This document shows positions 51,532-63,279 of a DNA stretch of 64,000 bases, piece by piece. The translations under genes and the position numbers were made by a program. Under the pieces are notes generated by a model, which searched no databases, had not been told where the DNA came from, and saw only the letters and a program-made list of their open reading frames with translations. Each line of letters opens with the position of its first letter. Position 1 is the stretch's first letter. Source of the stretch: Angiostrongylus vasorum (taxonomy: Eukaryota; Nematoda; Chromadorea; Rhabditida; Metastrongylidae). The DNA lies in NCBI GenBank assembly GCA_018806985.1, contig JADANN010000328.1, positions 620,001 to 684,000 of the forward strand, in the 5' to 3' direction.

Positions 51532-53894
51532 CTACTGTATAAGCAGCACGTTGACGTTGAAGTCAAAACGGTTATGACTGGTATTCACTGACGGAGTAAC
51601 TAAGTTGGGTTGAGAGAGCACTGGTGTCATCAGGTACGTGTAGCCCATCGTTCCCATTCCGTTACCGAAGTGTACACTACCACCATGAAGAACCACTTCC
51701 CCGCGTGCTGCAACTAAGCAGTACTTCCTCGTTTCAGGAGGTCCACCATACTGCACTATCTGTGGAATCCACCTAAAAAAACCAGAATCCGGACGGACAA
51801 CTGAAACAATGAATCTCAGTACTGACAATATCAAACACATTAAAATATTAAAGATGTACGAGGAAAACAAATACTGAATCAGCTCACGCTGACAATTATG
51901 AAATCTCTTAGAAGTTACAAGTCTGCAACTTCACACCTAAGATCTAGATGAATCGAAAGAAAGGAAGGAAAAATAATCACTATGACGTTGCAAAGAACGT
52001 TACCTGACTAGCAAAAAACGACTGACTGAGGTCTGCTTACGTATCCTAGTGCTACACTTGACAGCTCATTTTCATATTATTCAAGATGTTAACAAGTCGT
52101 TTCGAACTTTATAATATTTTCCACGTACTTATTCATATAAGACTTTTACAGCAGATAGAGTTAGACTACATAGCACGACCATAAACTACAGAATGGAGCA
52201 AATCCGAAACGATGAGCCGGAGTTGAAGAAGCAGTGGGAAGTCCAAAAAATACGAAAAGAAGAATCAAAAAATTGGTGCCTTCCTAGTGTTTGTTTCGTT
52301 TCGCCACATTGCTGGAGTTCGACTATTCTCCTACTATGAAAACTTTTTTTTTCAAAACTAAATTCATATGCAAAAACGTCGATAGCGCAAAATTCTATAC
52401 CATCTTTTTCGTGCTGACGCCAACAAATTAGCGTAGTTTGGTTTATTTTTTGTTTACTTAACTAGTCTAATTCTTTACTTCGTAACTTCAAAAAGGTGGT
52501 TGATATGCCACAAAACTTTCTCAACTTAAAACAGCCTGTTTTCAGGCCAAATACGCAACGTTTCATTGAAAAACAACTACAACGTTTCCATAACCACTGT
52601 CCGGCATTTCTTGCAAACACAAACAAAGCTGTACTATACTCCATCCCGTTGTTCACGTTCATAGAATGTCACGCAGTCCATCACAACTGGTCTTCACCAG
52701 GGTAGGGGGCTTTGTGTGTCGAAATTAAAATTGTCAGCATATGACTAGATTCTAACCAGGACGGAGATATCTGGCATTCGTTTACGAATGCGTCCGATTT
52801 CGGATGGAAATAATGAAGTTATTTCCGTTCAGTCCCAGTCCGGCAGTAGTGACAGTCGGCTGGAAATGATCGCATTTTTTTTGACGTTTTCCGTGACAAC
52901 TCGTCCGCGAGCGGAGAACTCGTCCGCGGGTACAGTATCCGGCGTGGGCTTTTGCAAGTGTCTGCGACCAAGTGACAACCGGCTGGAAATTCCGAAAACC
53001 GCGTTCGGAAGCGTTTTATGGCGTCCAAACGGACAACTCGTCCACTTCGAGTGGGCGGTAGTTTTTTGCGTCTTTCTCGCTTAAAACGCGTTTTTGAGCG
53101 ATTCCCTCGCGCGGATCCACCTCCCCGGCCCCACCCCCCACCCCCCGATATGGGATATGCTACGGTGTCCTTAAGGGTTCCTCAAGAATGCGTTTTTGTG
53201 GATGGGTGATATAAATTTGTAAAATTTATGAATCAGTACAGAAAACTATTGACAGAAACCTCAGGAGCGGATAAGCGACATTTTCTTCGATGCTTCAAAT
53301 GTGATAAAAGATTTCTAACCCTGATGCAAATTTTGTTAACTGCGTACCCTACCGTGAAAATTGTAGTAGGCAGAAAATAAAAAAATAAAACATTGTGATT
53401 TCAACTACAGCCTCAGCTTAACTGGGTTGAACGCCGATGTGGGCTCCCCAGATCAATCCCATTGACGGGTGATTGCTGATGGCGCTGATCGATAGAACTA
53501 GCTGAGAGACAGGCGGAACGAAGGACTCGCATGGTGTGGTGGTGAACGCGTTAGCCCCCGGAAAGGGTAATGGCGCTTTCGTTCCCCACCGCAGACACCT
53601 GCGGTCCGGAGTTTTGCAAATATCTGAGCAACATTATGGATGTATTTGTTAACTGCACTAACATGGGATTTCCTAACATCGTCCTGATAATACATCGATT
53701 AAACATATATATTGTGATGGTGGAGAAAATAATCTACGGCTTCTACTCCAATCATTTCTGTAATAATCCTCTACTGCGAATCTTGCTTTTCTGAACGGCA
53801 TATATAAAAAACTGCTCAGATCCCCTACCGCTTTCAAAAGATTCTTAGTGAAGAAGAGCTTTTCTAGAGTTTAGATAAGGTGTTCAACGATCAC

Positions 53895-53986
<92 letters not shown>

Positions 53987-56900
53987 CAAGTAAATAAAAT
54001 GTAGAATGAGTTAATAGTATTTCAAGGCAAAAAATTTAGAATCTGCGTAAGGAAAAATCTGCAAACGGAACACACTCGATGATCTGAAGATCACGCATTG
54101 GATTAGACTCCTCTCCGGCTGGAATTTCGGCAGTAAAGACGACCATTCGACGGAAACTGCTGTTGCGAGATGGCAAATTTGGGCTTAGTAGGACATCTGG
54201 CCGAGTAGAGTAATACTTCATATCTATACGTACACTTTAAATTCATATAGATGTTGCAATACCTCCCTGTTACCAATAGAACTGTGACTTTCGTGAACAC
54301 ACTGTCACACTTTTTTGCTGGCAAATGGTGCGAACTCACGAAGCTGTGCGATCATAGTACGTAGTCGTAGTTTCAACTCAAACACATCAACTTCATCCAA
54401 CGGTGTCGATCGTTGCGATTCACCATACGGATCCACGGCAACGGTAATTGTAACCAAATCAATCGTACGCGGTTTTGATAAAAATCTCGCTCTGAAACAA
54501 TGGCTGGATCGAAAACTTACTCGAGAAATCTTACTATCTTCATACCAAAATTTGGAATCAATACAGAAAACAGCTAATTTTATGGTGATTGACTGGTGAA
54601 CAACTTTTTATGAACTCCTCAACAATTCTGAATGATGTTCTAGATTCATAAATTTTAGTTCAGTATATTTCCTGCATTTTCAGATCGAGTTATTTTTCGC
54701 AACTACACTATATGGACTTCTCACAAGTCAGATAACAACCATTAAAATATAACTTCAACGAAGCTGAGATATTTGCAAAACTCTGGACCGCAGGTGCCTA
54801 TGGTGGGGAACGAACGCGCTATTGTCCTTTCCGGGGGAGTAACGCGTTCACCACCACACCATGCGGGTCCTTCGTTTCGCCTGTCTCTCAGCTAGTTCTA
54901 TCGATCTTTTAATTGGGTTCAATGCCGATTTGGGCTCCCCAGATCAATCCCGTTGACGGGTGATTGCTGATGGCAAAAAGATTGATAGAACTAGCTGAGA
55001 GACAGGGGAAACGAAGGACCCGCATGGTGTGGTGGTGAACGCGTTACTCCCCGGAAAGGACAATAGCGCGTTCGTTCCCCACCATAGGCACCTGCGGTCC
55101 AGAGTTTTGCAAATATCTCAGCTTCTTTGAAATTATATTTCGCAATATACCCTGCCATCAAAAAGAGTAGGCAGTACGCAAAAAGGTTAAAATCATTAAT
55201 CTTTTTATTGGGAAACAAAAACCAATTTTCTAGCGCAATTTTTTCGGCCTTGAAAAAATGGAACATATGTGCTGATCACGTACTAGTTATCTATAGTTTT
55301 CACACTAGAATATACAAACACCAACCCTATTTAGTATTCCATAGATAAAATGTAATCAACGTACTGTTTGCAGTTTTGCACCTCCTCCATTGACAAATAA
55401 CACTGGCCAAGTTCACAAAGGATACCGTCATTGTGTATTACTTCAGAGACCTAAAATTAGTTGCTGTTGAAAAACACAAAAGACGAAATTTGATTTAAAA
55501 AGTGGAACACAAGTGTTAAACACCAAAGCATCAACGAAAGAAACATAGTAATACGCTCTTGTTCATCGTTATCAATATTACGACAGTAACGTTGAAGCTG
55601 TTCACGTCGCGACATCTCTGCTTCCAGAATACAGCGAACAAATCTGAGACCACAGAAATATAAGTGTTTTTAGAAATAGTAAGTAAAACATCAACAAAGA
55701 GATAAATCTTAAAGGAGAACAGTCCTTTACAACCAAGATATATTTTAAAAGTACTGTACGAACAATACTATTTACTATACTGATTGATCATAACAGCCGA
55801 TCAGCAACTAGACAAATGAATAGCTACACCTGATGAAGTTAGTAGTACGCTTCTGGACACCATCATAAATGACATTACACCTCGAATCCTAGAAATTGCA
55901 CCAATGAACAAAATCGCACACTTCTACAAAACATTTTATTAATCTACATGTACAATAACCTCACCTAAGATTATTAATGGCTAGGGAGCAATTTAAACTA
56001 CTGTCTTTCATGTGAAACACAGGTTTGGCACATATGAGTCAAGAAGAAAGCGCTTATACTATAGAAACAATGGAGTGTAGCGCATCTTGGACAACATAAA
56101 CGGCAATTACGATACATTAATGATTTAAAATGAAAACTACCTTGCTGCCCTTTTGTGGCATTCCTAGAGATACCAACCGTATAAAACGATCACAGCACAT
56201 TACAGCGATTCCACCGAAATGTTTATTTGATGGTGGAGGAGACAATCCTGCTGGTGGCCACCATCTTCCAACTCCCTTAACAGGCACCTCATAGTTCATA
56301 CATACTCAACTACGGATGCAAAAAGCAAGAAAAAAAAACACAGACCGAATATTAAAATTACGACGGTTAGCGATAAAAAGAAAACTAACTGGTACCAACT
56401 TGTATTGCCATTGTACCCCCTCTGGATCCTTAGGATCAAATATGAACAATATTGAAACATTTTTGGACCTGAAAGAAAGATTTTCCCGCCATAATTTTTG
56501 TATTCGCCTCTTTGACCTTTCTAATGAACACGAACCCACTGCCTCATTTTCTAGGAGTGGTCGTCAAGAATGAGTGACCCTTAATAATTTTGGCGCAGAA
56601 ATATAGAGTTACTCCTATTTCTCCAGGAACCATTTTATCTCACTTTAGTTTGACGATGGTGTTACACCTCACATATTTGTCACCTGTAGCATTCTAAAGA
56701 AGATAAACACGCCCGGAACTAGGCAAAAAGGAATCGTATAACGGCATTAGTCTTCACCCACAAAGAAGGGTTTGAAAATTACTTCACTATGTCAAGATTA
56801 CTCGAATGTTGAATTTCAGCACTATCGCGACGTCTGTATTGTAAAAGATCCTAACATTTCCATAGTTAATGTTTTCTTAAGGGAACCTGTAGCCCACTGA

Positions 56901-59900
56901 TTATGGGCACCTTGCAATACACAAGGACTCGTTGGTTCGACCCAGCGCCCAGGGCTCATCAAACCCATCAACTATCTCAAGATGGTAAACTTGTAGCAGA
57001 CATATGGGGATATAACCTGATGTGTCAGTAAGTCACCATAAGACCTTATATAGGCCAGATAAGGATTCGAAAAAAATCTAACGAAGCCTAGTGAAATCGA
57101 ATGCATGGTGCAATACTCAGGGATTAATCAAAGCGGAGATATTCTTTTAACCATTTTCTCAAAACGAGACAGTTTTCACAACCGGCAATCGGCAAATTTG
57201 ACATATTTCACTGTAAAGAGAAGATAACAGTTAAATGCACTAACATATCGTCGTGCACATTCTCTCCTGTTGCTAAAAGGCAACCTTCGCGAAGAACGAT
57301 TAACGAAGAAGAGCCTACCACGAAAACTGAAACATTGCTAAAACAGAGTTCTTTTCTTTCGCCAGAAAATAACACCACATAAGATTCAAGAGACTGACCT
57401 TGGTATTGGAGACCTGGCCAAGTGATGCAACACCCTAAAAAACTTTCAGTAAAAGTTTCAAAACCGTTTTAAAAAACATGCTACTTTACAACCAGTTTGT
57501 TAAGGGAAATTTTCAACTTCACTGAAGATCCAAAATAGTGGTAAACATTGCATGAACTCTATAAAACAAGTGGCACATCTCCGATTATGTATCTATCACT
57601 TACGTAGGAAATCCAGGCAACGGTGCATGGAACCATCGCTTCGTCTGCATATCCAGAACGGAGACACGGTAGCTGACTTCGCAAGTTGAAACTACACCAC
57701 CTTGTACAATAAATAGATCACCATGCATACAAGATGCATGTCCAGCAAGATTCGGTCCGTCGTTCGTCGTCACCAGCTGCAACAATGCACTAATAAATGG
57801 AAACACCTAAAAACTCTTTTCCTTTCACTATGTGTAACCTTTTACTTTTACTGCCTATTATTTTTCCACGGCACGATACTACACGAAATACAGCCATAAT
57901 GATGCTGAGATATTTGCAAAATCTGGGACCTCAAGTGAGCTAACAACTTTAGATAACGCTCTCCGGGAGCTCATGTGCTATCCGCTATGCCAACCGATGC
58001 AACTGCTTTGACTTTCTCTCAGCCAGTTTCTTAGCTTAACGGTATTATCAGCAATGATCCGTTTTGCAAATATTGTTTCTTTATAATTTCTGAAGATCGA
58101 ATTAACTGATTTCTTTGTTTTCCATTATGGTCGTACTATTATTCACTCCATTCACTTTGTCTATTGCTTTACCGTGACAACAAAATATAATACAGTGACG
58201 AAGCTTCCCTGGAGCCCTGAGATAGGTGCACTAGGGCGTTCTCATTTGGACCACAGACAGTTAACTTTTCCTAGAAAAGTCTGGCACAAATCTCCCGACC
58301 TCGGAAGGATCAGAGGATTGGTGAGCTTGGTGTGGGGTCGTACAGGGGTTGGGCTACTGGTGGTGATCAGCATCACTATCAGTACCCCACCCACTCACCC
58401 AAATAACAAGGATACAATTTAAAAAAAGTAGTTCGTTGCTACGTACAATTCTGTAAGCACTCTTTCTTGTGTTGAATATGTGAAGTTCATTGAGATGAAT
58501 GGCATTCCTGTGACGCGGAAGAGGACGACAGCCGCCGTATATTAAAAGCTCGTCCTTATAAACAACCATAGAGCAAAGATATTTTGGCAACGGATACGGA
58601 GAAGATGTCACCACGACACGAGACCACCTCAGAGATGTCTAAAAAATCATTAAATTAACAGCTGAAGTCTGATGCAAATTGATTTTCACTCATATGTGCT
58701 ACAAAACAGCGGCAGATGTGAAACTTACACCATTCGCGACCCACTGTCTATGGTGCGAAGCAGTTTCTAGCAAATTTTATTAGAAACAAAACTTTATCTT
58801 GCTATTAAAGTCTACTGAGGTGAAAAACTCTACAAACTACAGATACTGGCCTACTTTTTTCCCATTGTATTACGAGGTTTTACAGAGCCCAATAATAGCT
58901 CCTTTCTCACATTTTCCCTATTAAGGCTCACTTTTCACATGCAAAGAAATTGGAGAAGCGAGATTTCGTCCAACACCATGCGACAATGTCCTCCAATGTT
59001 GACGTGCTGGATTTTCATTAAGGATCTCAAAAAATGAAATTCCAACTTTCTTTTCGAAGAATTCGAATTCTGCATAACTTCAAAGATTTAAAGAATTAAC
59101 TTCAAAACCTTCCTTTTTATTCCGAACTTTGCTTCGCGACCTAGTAGAAAGTGGATAAAACGCATTAAAACATGCGTTTATATTGTTGAGCTTACGCGAA
59201 GTTGGTAGAGATGTTTATTCGGCTAACATTTCAACGTCTTCGTCTTCATCAGAGCCGACGATCCTTGTCGATGGTCCACAGCTGTTCCTCTTTTCGATGT
59301 GGCGTCTTCGTCTCACATCGAACCGGATCTTCCCCACTTGAGCATCTCGAATAAGCGAACACATCCGGCGACGCTCTTTAATACAGGGCGGTTGTTGTTG
59401 ATACGACTATCCGTTGATAACAATTTGCTTTTCAACGGATAATCCACCCTGCAGCAGTCAGTATTTTGTTAGTTGGCACGTAGAGATGCTCAACTGAGAG
59501 AGATCCGGTTTGATGCCAGTTGAAAACGCCACATCGAGAACAGTAACAACTGCGGACCATCGACAAGGATCGTCGACTCTCATGAAGAAGAAGACGTCGG
59601 AACTTTAGCCGAATAAACATCTCTACCAACCTCGTGTAAGCTCAACAATATAAACACATGTTGATTACTATAGCATCGAGGTTAAATGACAATCGGTTTC
59701 AAAGCACGCGTTTCAATCTTCAATGAGTAACATTTTGGCGAATTCGCCTTCCACAGCACCTGGCGGGTGCTATACTTTTAAGTAGTCGCAATCGGTAAGC
59801 ATTCCACGAAATTAATATGAAAGTCAATGCCTAAAGCTTAATCTGTTGAAAAGCAGCGACCATATCCGTTTTCGGAGGAATGAAACCGCTCGCATGCTGT

Positions 59901-62215
59901 TCAGATAGGATGAGAAATGAAGCCCATTTGTATTTAAAGAAAACAATTTGAGATATGTAGCAAAAACCGCGTGATTTTATACTTGGAAAAACCACAACAA
60001 GTTCTCACCTTTTCAGGTACTGGAAGTTAGTACTTTCTTCATAAATATCAAGGGAGGAATCCCTCTTTATCACGCGTGACCATGCACAATATCTCAGACT
60101 GGTATTTTAACGTGGTAGAAGAGCACTACCCATCCATGTTCTTTGTGGTTGCTCTCCAAATAGAATACACAGTGGAAGATGAGTGAAAAAGTGAGAGTGA
60201 GAGTCACTCTAAGGGTGAAAATGTGGAACTAACCGCTTAGTGTGTTCTACTGTAACTTGTTTATTTGAAAGACAGAATAGTGAAGATAAAATCGAACCGC
60301 ACGATGAAATATTCGAAATTGTGTGCCAACAAATAGTAATGTAGCATCATGTCCAGCCTCCAGAGATCATTGAATGAAGCTGGCCCGCCTGAATCACCTT
60401 GCAGCCTCCAATCAGGTGCTTCTCCTCCAAACACGTACATTGCACATTCCTTCTCGTGATACACCATTGTGTGCAATCCACGTGGAGCCATGCTATCTTC
60501 GTTATTACTGCTTGCAAATCGGCTCCTAAGGTGATACAAAATTGGAGGAGGTGGTTAAGATTTAACCTAATGCCAAAGATCTAATAGAAATAACCATTAC
60601 TGCAGCTAAACGTTACGCATATGAAAATAGAAGAAAGGTAGCACCCAGCTCTTCATATCGCTCAATGAAAACGAAATATGAAAATGTCGTACATAGTAAC
60701 TTTGAACGACAAAACATGAAAAATACGTGAAACTCAGGAAAGATTATACGGGCTCCAACATTATTTTCTTCAAAAGTAAACTCCAGAAACCTAAGCAAAA
60801 TGAAAACGAACTGCAAATATCAGCAGACAAACCACTTGAAGAATCGTCGAGCTCGTACTTCATGTTCTACTTTCCGATATTCTTCTTTACACAGCGACGA
60901 AAACGATGGTATCGCTATGGCCAAATTGCGTAGATATGGATATCTGGAAATAAAGACGGTGTAGTAGCACGACACAAGACTACTGATACAAGTAACTGCC
61001 ATGACCTCAGCCTTACTGATAAAAACTCACAGAAAGTATTCACAACCAGGGCAGCTACGTTGTTACAAGTAGTCCCAAGTCATTTCAGATAGTACAGTAG
61101 TTCAATGGATGGAATTGAAACGAATGGAAAAGTGCTAAGGATGGGATAATTTCACGGAAGGCAAGGAGGGTCATTTTAAACTTCCGTCCAACTGCGCTAT
61201 TGTCTGAGGTCTGTTAAACATTTGATCACGACGATGTTCAACGATTTCCATAGATGAAGTATCCATAAAAGATGGGTTTATAAAGCATATCGCATTTAGA
61301 AAGAAAAAAACTCTTAAGAGACCCCATCTACCTATGCGGCGCAATCATCAAGGCAGTGCATGCGCTCTGGCTTCTTCCCATTACGAGTTTAGTGAACTTT
61401 TTTTTAGCAAAGTTTAATAAAGCGTTGTGTTCCAGTGATGTAATGAAACTTCGCCATAAACAAGTTGTCGATAAGTTGATGAACTTATTGACGACAATAA
61501 GTTTCATACTTCAGAGAGAGTCCTCCCATCACCTTGCAGTAATATGAAAAGCCTCAAAACGAAGAATCGATTTAACAGATAAAGGAGGAAAGGAGGAAAT
61601 GAGAATAAATCGACAAACAGGATATCCTCGAATTTTTGCACAACATTACTCGCGTACTTTTTTTTAGCTGCTTGAACTGTGTTTCAAATCAATTTAAACA
61701 AGGTTCGCACACCAAAGTCAGCATTAACCGTAAACGTAGGTCTCCGAAAAGAAGTATCTACGCAACAGAGATGTGATGCCTGTTGACTAGCAGTTAGGCA
61801 AGGCTAAGGAATGCATCTTATACGTATTACGTAGGAATAATGTTAACCCAGAAACGATGGAAATCAAGCTGGCAATCCACCGGACATCGATGCATGACCA
61901 TAAAAAAGAAAGATTCAACTTTCCTGCTATAATAACATATGGAGAACTAAGTGTATCGCAAATCAAGCTTTAATGTAACACAGACAGCCTCGTAACCCTT
62001 AAGTACCGGACAGAAATCCGTACACCAGCTAACATACCTCAACTGTTGGGCTGATCAAACCCTGATGAGACACACACATTATAAACTGACTACTAGAAGA
62101 AAAAAAAAGCAGGAAGTAGGAAAACCTTATACTTTAAATACCTTAGAAAGTGCAGGATTCGTCGAATTGCGGTCGTTGGCAGGTTTAGTATATCAAGCAC
62201 GTCACTACTCATCAT
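51532..62215 (-). CDS. F-box and kelch-repeat protein, FBXO42-like
   Basis: Probable substrate receptor of an SCF ubiquitin ligase. Exons (- strand, 5' to 3'): 62215-62142, 60943-60833, 60525-60331, 58747-58729 (19-base microexon, tentative), 58638-58447, 57776-57604, 57434-57399, [one not found], 56550-56396, about 56287-56141, 55888-55830, 55643-55511, 55450-55365, 54491-54340, 54223-54074, 51800-51532. Nearly all visible junctions agree in phase. F-box: LNLPTTAIRRILHFL joined to RYPYLRNLAIAIPSFSSLCK. Kelch repeats: MYVFGGEAPDW...FNDLWRLD, MVVYKDELLIYGGCRPLP, HASCMHGDLFIVQGG, NVSILFIFDPKDPEGVQW, WPPAGLSPPPSNKHFGG. The C-terminal block GGPPETRKYCLVAARGEVV followed by LHGG matches the conserved end of FBXO42 (GPPET...GRGEL...FGG). 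Start: ATG at 62215 directly after the acceptor CTTATAG. Exon 14 may instead end at its own TAA (54036). Introns carry S1, S4, foldback and TA repeats. Confidence 0.8.
52790..53160. other. GC-rich island with repeated CTCGTCCGC motif
   Basis: CpG-rich in contrast to its AT-rich surroundings. ACAACTCGTCCGCGAGCGGA, GAACTCGTCCGCGGG and ACAACTCGTCCACTTCGAG are variants of one motif, and GTCGGCTGGAAATGATCG / AACCGGCTGGAAATTCCG are variants of another. Lies in the last intron of the F-box/kelch gene. No gene recognised; perhaps part of an unidentified transposon. Confidence 0.6.
53400..53645. repeat. Repeat family S4, single-arm copy
   Basis: GCTTAACTGGGTTGAACGCC, GGGCTCCCCAGATCAATCCC, GACGGGTGATTGCTGATGGC, GAACTAGCTGAGAGACAGG, CATGGTGTGGTGGTGAACGC, CCACCGCAGACACCTGCGGT, CCGGAGTTTTGCAAATATCTGAGC. 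This is the centre plus one arm of the foldback at 54745-55155. Confidence 0.75.
53895..53983. repeat. TA dinucleotide microsatellite
   Basis: About 88 bases of TA in the final intron of the F-box/kelch gene. Confidence 0.95.
54745..55155. mobile_element. Repeat family S4, complete foldback
   Basis: Left arm about 54765-54910 (GCTGAGATATTTGCAAAACT, GGACCGCAGGTGCC, AACGCGTTCACCACCACACC, CTGTCTCTCAGCTAGTTCTA), loop 54910-54985 (TTCAATGCCGATTTGGGCTC, GACGGGTGATTGCTGATGGC), right arm about 54985-55130 as the reverse complement (TAGAACTAGCTGAGAGACAG, GGTGTGGTGGTGAACGCG, CACCTGCGGTCCAGAGTTTT, GCAAATATCTCAGC). Arms are close to identical. Within the arm, GTGGTGGTGAACGCG and CGTTCGTTCCCCACC resemble an A/B box pair, so the arm may be a tRNA-headed unit. 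Confidence 0.8.
56885..57160 (+). repeat. tRNA-like SINE, family S1
   Basis: Head-first: CTGTAGCCCACTGATTATGG, TCGTTGGTTCGACCCAGCGC (near-perfect B box), core CAAGATGGTAAACTTGTAGC, tail GAATGCATGGTGCAATACTC and GGATTAATCAAAGCGGAG. Sits where the F-box/kelch model lacks an exon. Confidence 0.7.
57890..58062. repeat. Repeat family S4, diverged single arm
   Basis: GATGCTGAGATATTTGCAAA, TGGGACCTCAAGTGAGC, CTCTCCGGGAGCTCATG, CTTTCTCTCAGCCAGTTTCT follow the arm order of the 54745 element. Intronic. Confidence 0.55.
58225..58398 (-). repeat. SINE fragment with S1/S3-type core and head
   Basis: - strand: GTGGGGTACTGATAGTGATG (A-box-like), then core CCGAGGTCGGGAGATTTGTG. Shares the core with S1 and the TACTGATxxTGATG head style with S3. 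Immediately downstream of exon 5 of the F-box/kelch gene (58447). Confidence 0.5.
59188..59652. mobile_element. Foldback element, family A, copy 2
   Basis: Left arm: TTGAGCTTACGCGAAGTTGG, AGAGATGTTTATTCGGCTAA, TTTCAACGTCTTCGTCTTCA, CGACGATCCTTGTCGATGG. Right arm: CCATCGACAAGGATCGTCGA, AGAAGAAGACGTCGGAACTT, TAGCCGAATAAACATCTCTA, CCAACCTCGTGTAAGCTCAA. A second inner inverted pair (CAACAACAACCGCC versus the 59405-59450 stretch GATAACAATTTGC/GGATAATCC) is weaker. Intronic in the F-box/kelch gene. Confidence 0.8.
61003..62141. other. First intron of the F-box/kelch gene, no further feature
   Basis: A - strand ATG frame at 61192-61253 (MDTSSMEIVEHRRDQMFN...) is open for about 31 codons, but lacks a donor and fits no exon phase. 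Nothing else seen. Confidence 0.4.
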
Positions 62216-62232
62216 CCTATAAGCAAGAACAG
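62216..62232 (-). promoter_or_regulatory. Candidate trans-splice acceptor at the F-box/kelch gene start
   Basis: - strand GTTCTTGCTTATAG then G and the ATG at 62215. A pyrimidine-rich tract ending in AG one base before the start codon suggests spliced-leader addition. Confidence 0.45.
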
Positions 62233-62849
62233 TCTTAGACACAAAAAATGCATCGAAGATGTCCTAGAAAACTGCTAAACGTTTGTTTCCACCTTCTAAC
62301 TTAAGACTACTGGTTTCTAACATATTAACTTCACCACCTTGATATGGCCATCCGCTTAATGCATATAGTTTCTAACACATAGGTTACCTCATCCTGAACT
62401 ATTAAAGTCATTGACGGTAAAGCAAAGCATCAACATTTTTAATGGGTCTAAATACAAAACAATACACAGACAAGGATAAAAGTCAATACAGAATTACTCA
62501 TGACGACCGTCACTACAGACGGTTCACCTTCACACAAAGCGACCGCCCTAGTTTTAGCGCAGCAGTCGCTTAGGACGACCTCTAAGCACGTTAGCTATAC
62601 AAAACGTTAGCTTCCTGCCGATTTGAATATGTACCTGTCAGCGAACTAGTTTTTTGGATAGTACTAGAACCTCCGAAATAAGATATGTTTTTCTGGATGT
62701 TTGGTTTGAAAAGTAAAGTAAGAAAAGTTCGACCGTTTTTACTTAACTACGAGACCTGAGAGATTTACCCTTCACGGACTTACCGTAGAGGTTTTGCTCC
62801 ATTGCTAGGATGTATGTTAAATAAGCGTTTTCTGAGCGAAATTAATGAA

Positions 62850-62911
62850 AAACGTCTTGTGTGCGCTAAACCTAAACGCTTACCTGGCAGTTTAGCGCAC
62901 ACAAGACGTTT
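62850..62911. repeat. Perfect 22-bp inverted repeat with an 18-base loop
   Basis: Left arm 62850-62871 AAACGTCTTGTGTGCGCTAA plus AC; right arm 62890-62911 is its exact reverse complement. Lies between the divergent gene starts, just before an S1 copy. Could be a small hairpin RNA, or the butted ends of an excised element. Confidence 0.9.
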
Positions 62912-62924
62912 GTTTTTGTTGATG

Positions 62925-63112
62925 CTTTTGCCTAGACAATGACTTGCGCTGGCCTACCGATTTATCGGATCAGTGCTTTCTCCGCCCAGACTAATACGGT
63001 ATCAATCTCCCTACCCTTAGAGATATCCGGCGTGGTTTGCACGTGGGATCGAACTAAAGGCTTGTATTGCGGAACACGTCTAACCGCCGCATTCTGCACG
63101 ACCTAGGAGTCC
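62925..63112 (-). repeat. Diverged tRNA-like SINE, family S1 (5' part)
   Basis: - strand: GTGCAGAATGCGGCGGTTAG, CCTTTAGTTCGATCCCACGT (good B box), core GGGTAGGGAGATTGATACCG. The 3' half is missing. Confidence 0.65.
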
Positions 63113-63265
63113 CATAGAACAAATGTTCTGAACCAGAGATGTGAAACTCGTTAACATTCTTAGTACTCGTGCAGATACAAATGATCTTAATCAATAAGTG
63201 TCGAAAAGTCATAAAACTCTCTTTATAGTCTTATAAAATTTTAATCCACCAACTGAGAGCACGTC

Positions 63266-63275
63266 TTTTATTCAG
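63266..63275 (+). promoter_or_regulatory. Candidate trans-splice acceptor for the gene at 63280
   Basis: TCTTTTATTCAG four bases before ATG; strong nematode acceptor consensus with no upstream exon seen. Confidence 0.45.
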
Positions 63276-63279
63276 AGCT

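Noticed and set aside
52462..52705. Paired open frames on opposite strands near 52.5-52.7 kb
   Set aside because: No domain, no splice context, inside the last intron of the F-box/kelch gene.
61190..61255. - strand ATG frame MDTSSMEIVEHRRDQMFN as a first exon of the F-box/kelch gene
   Set aside because: No donor in phase, while 62142-62215 encodes the missing F-box half and matches exon 2 in phase.
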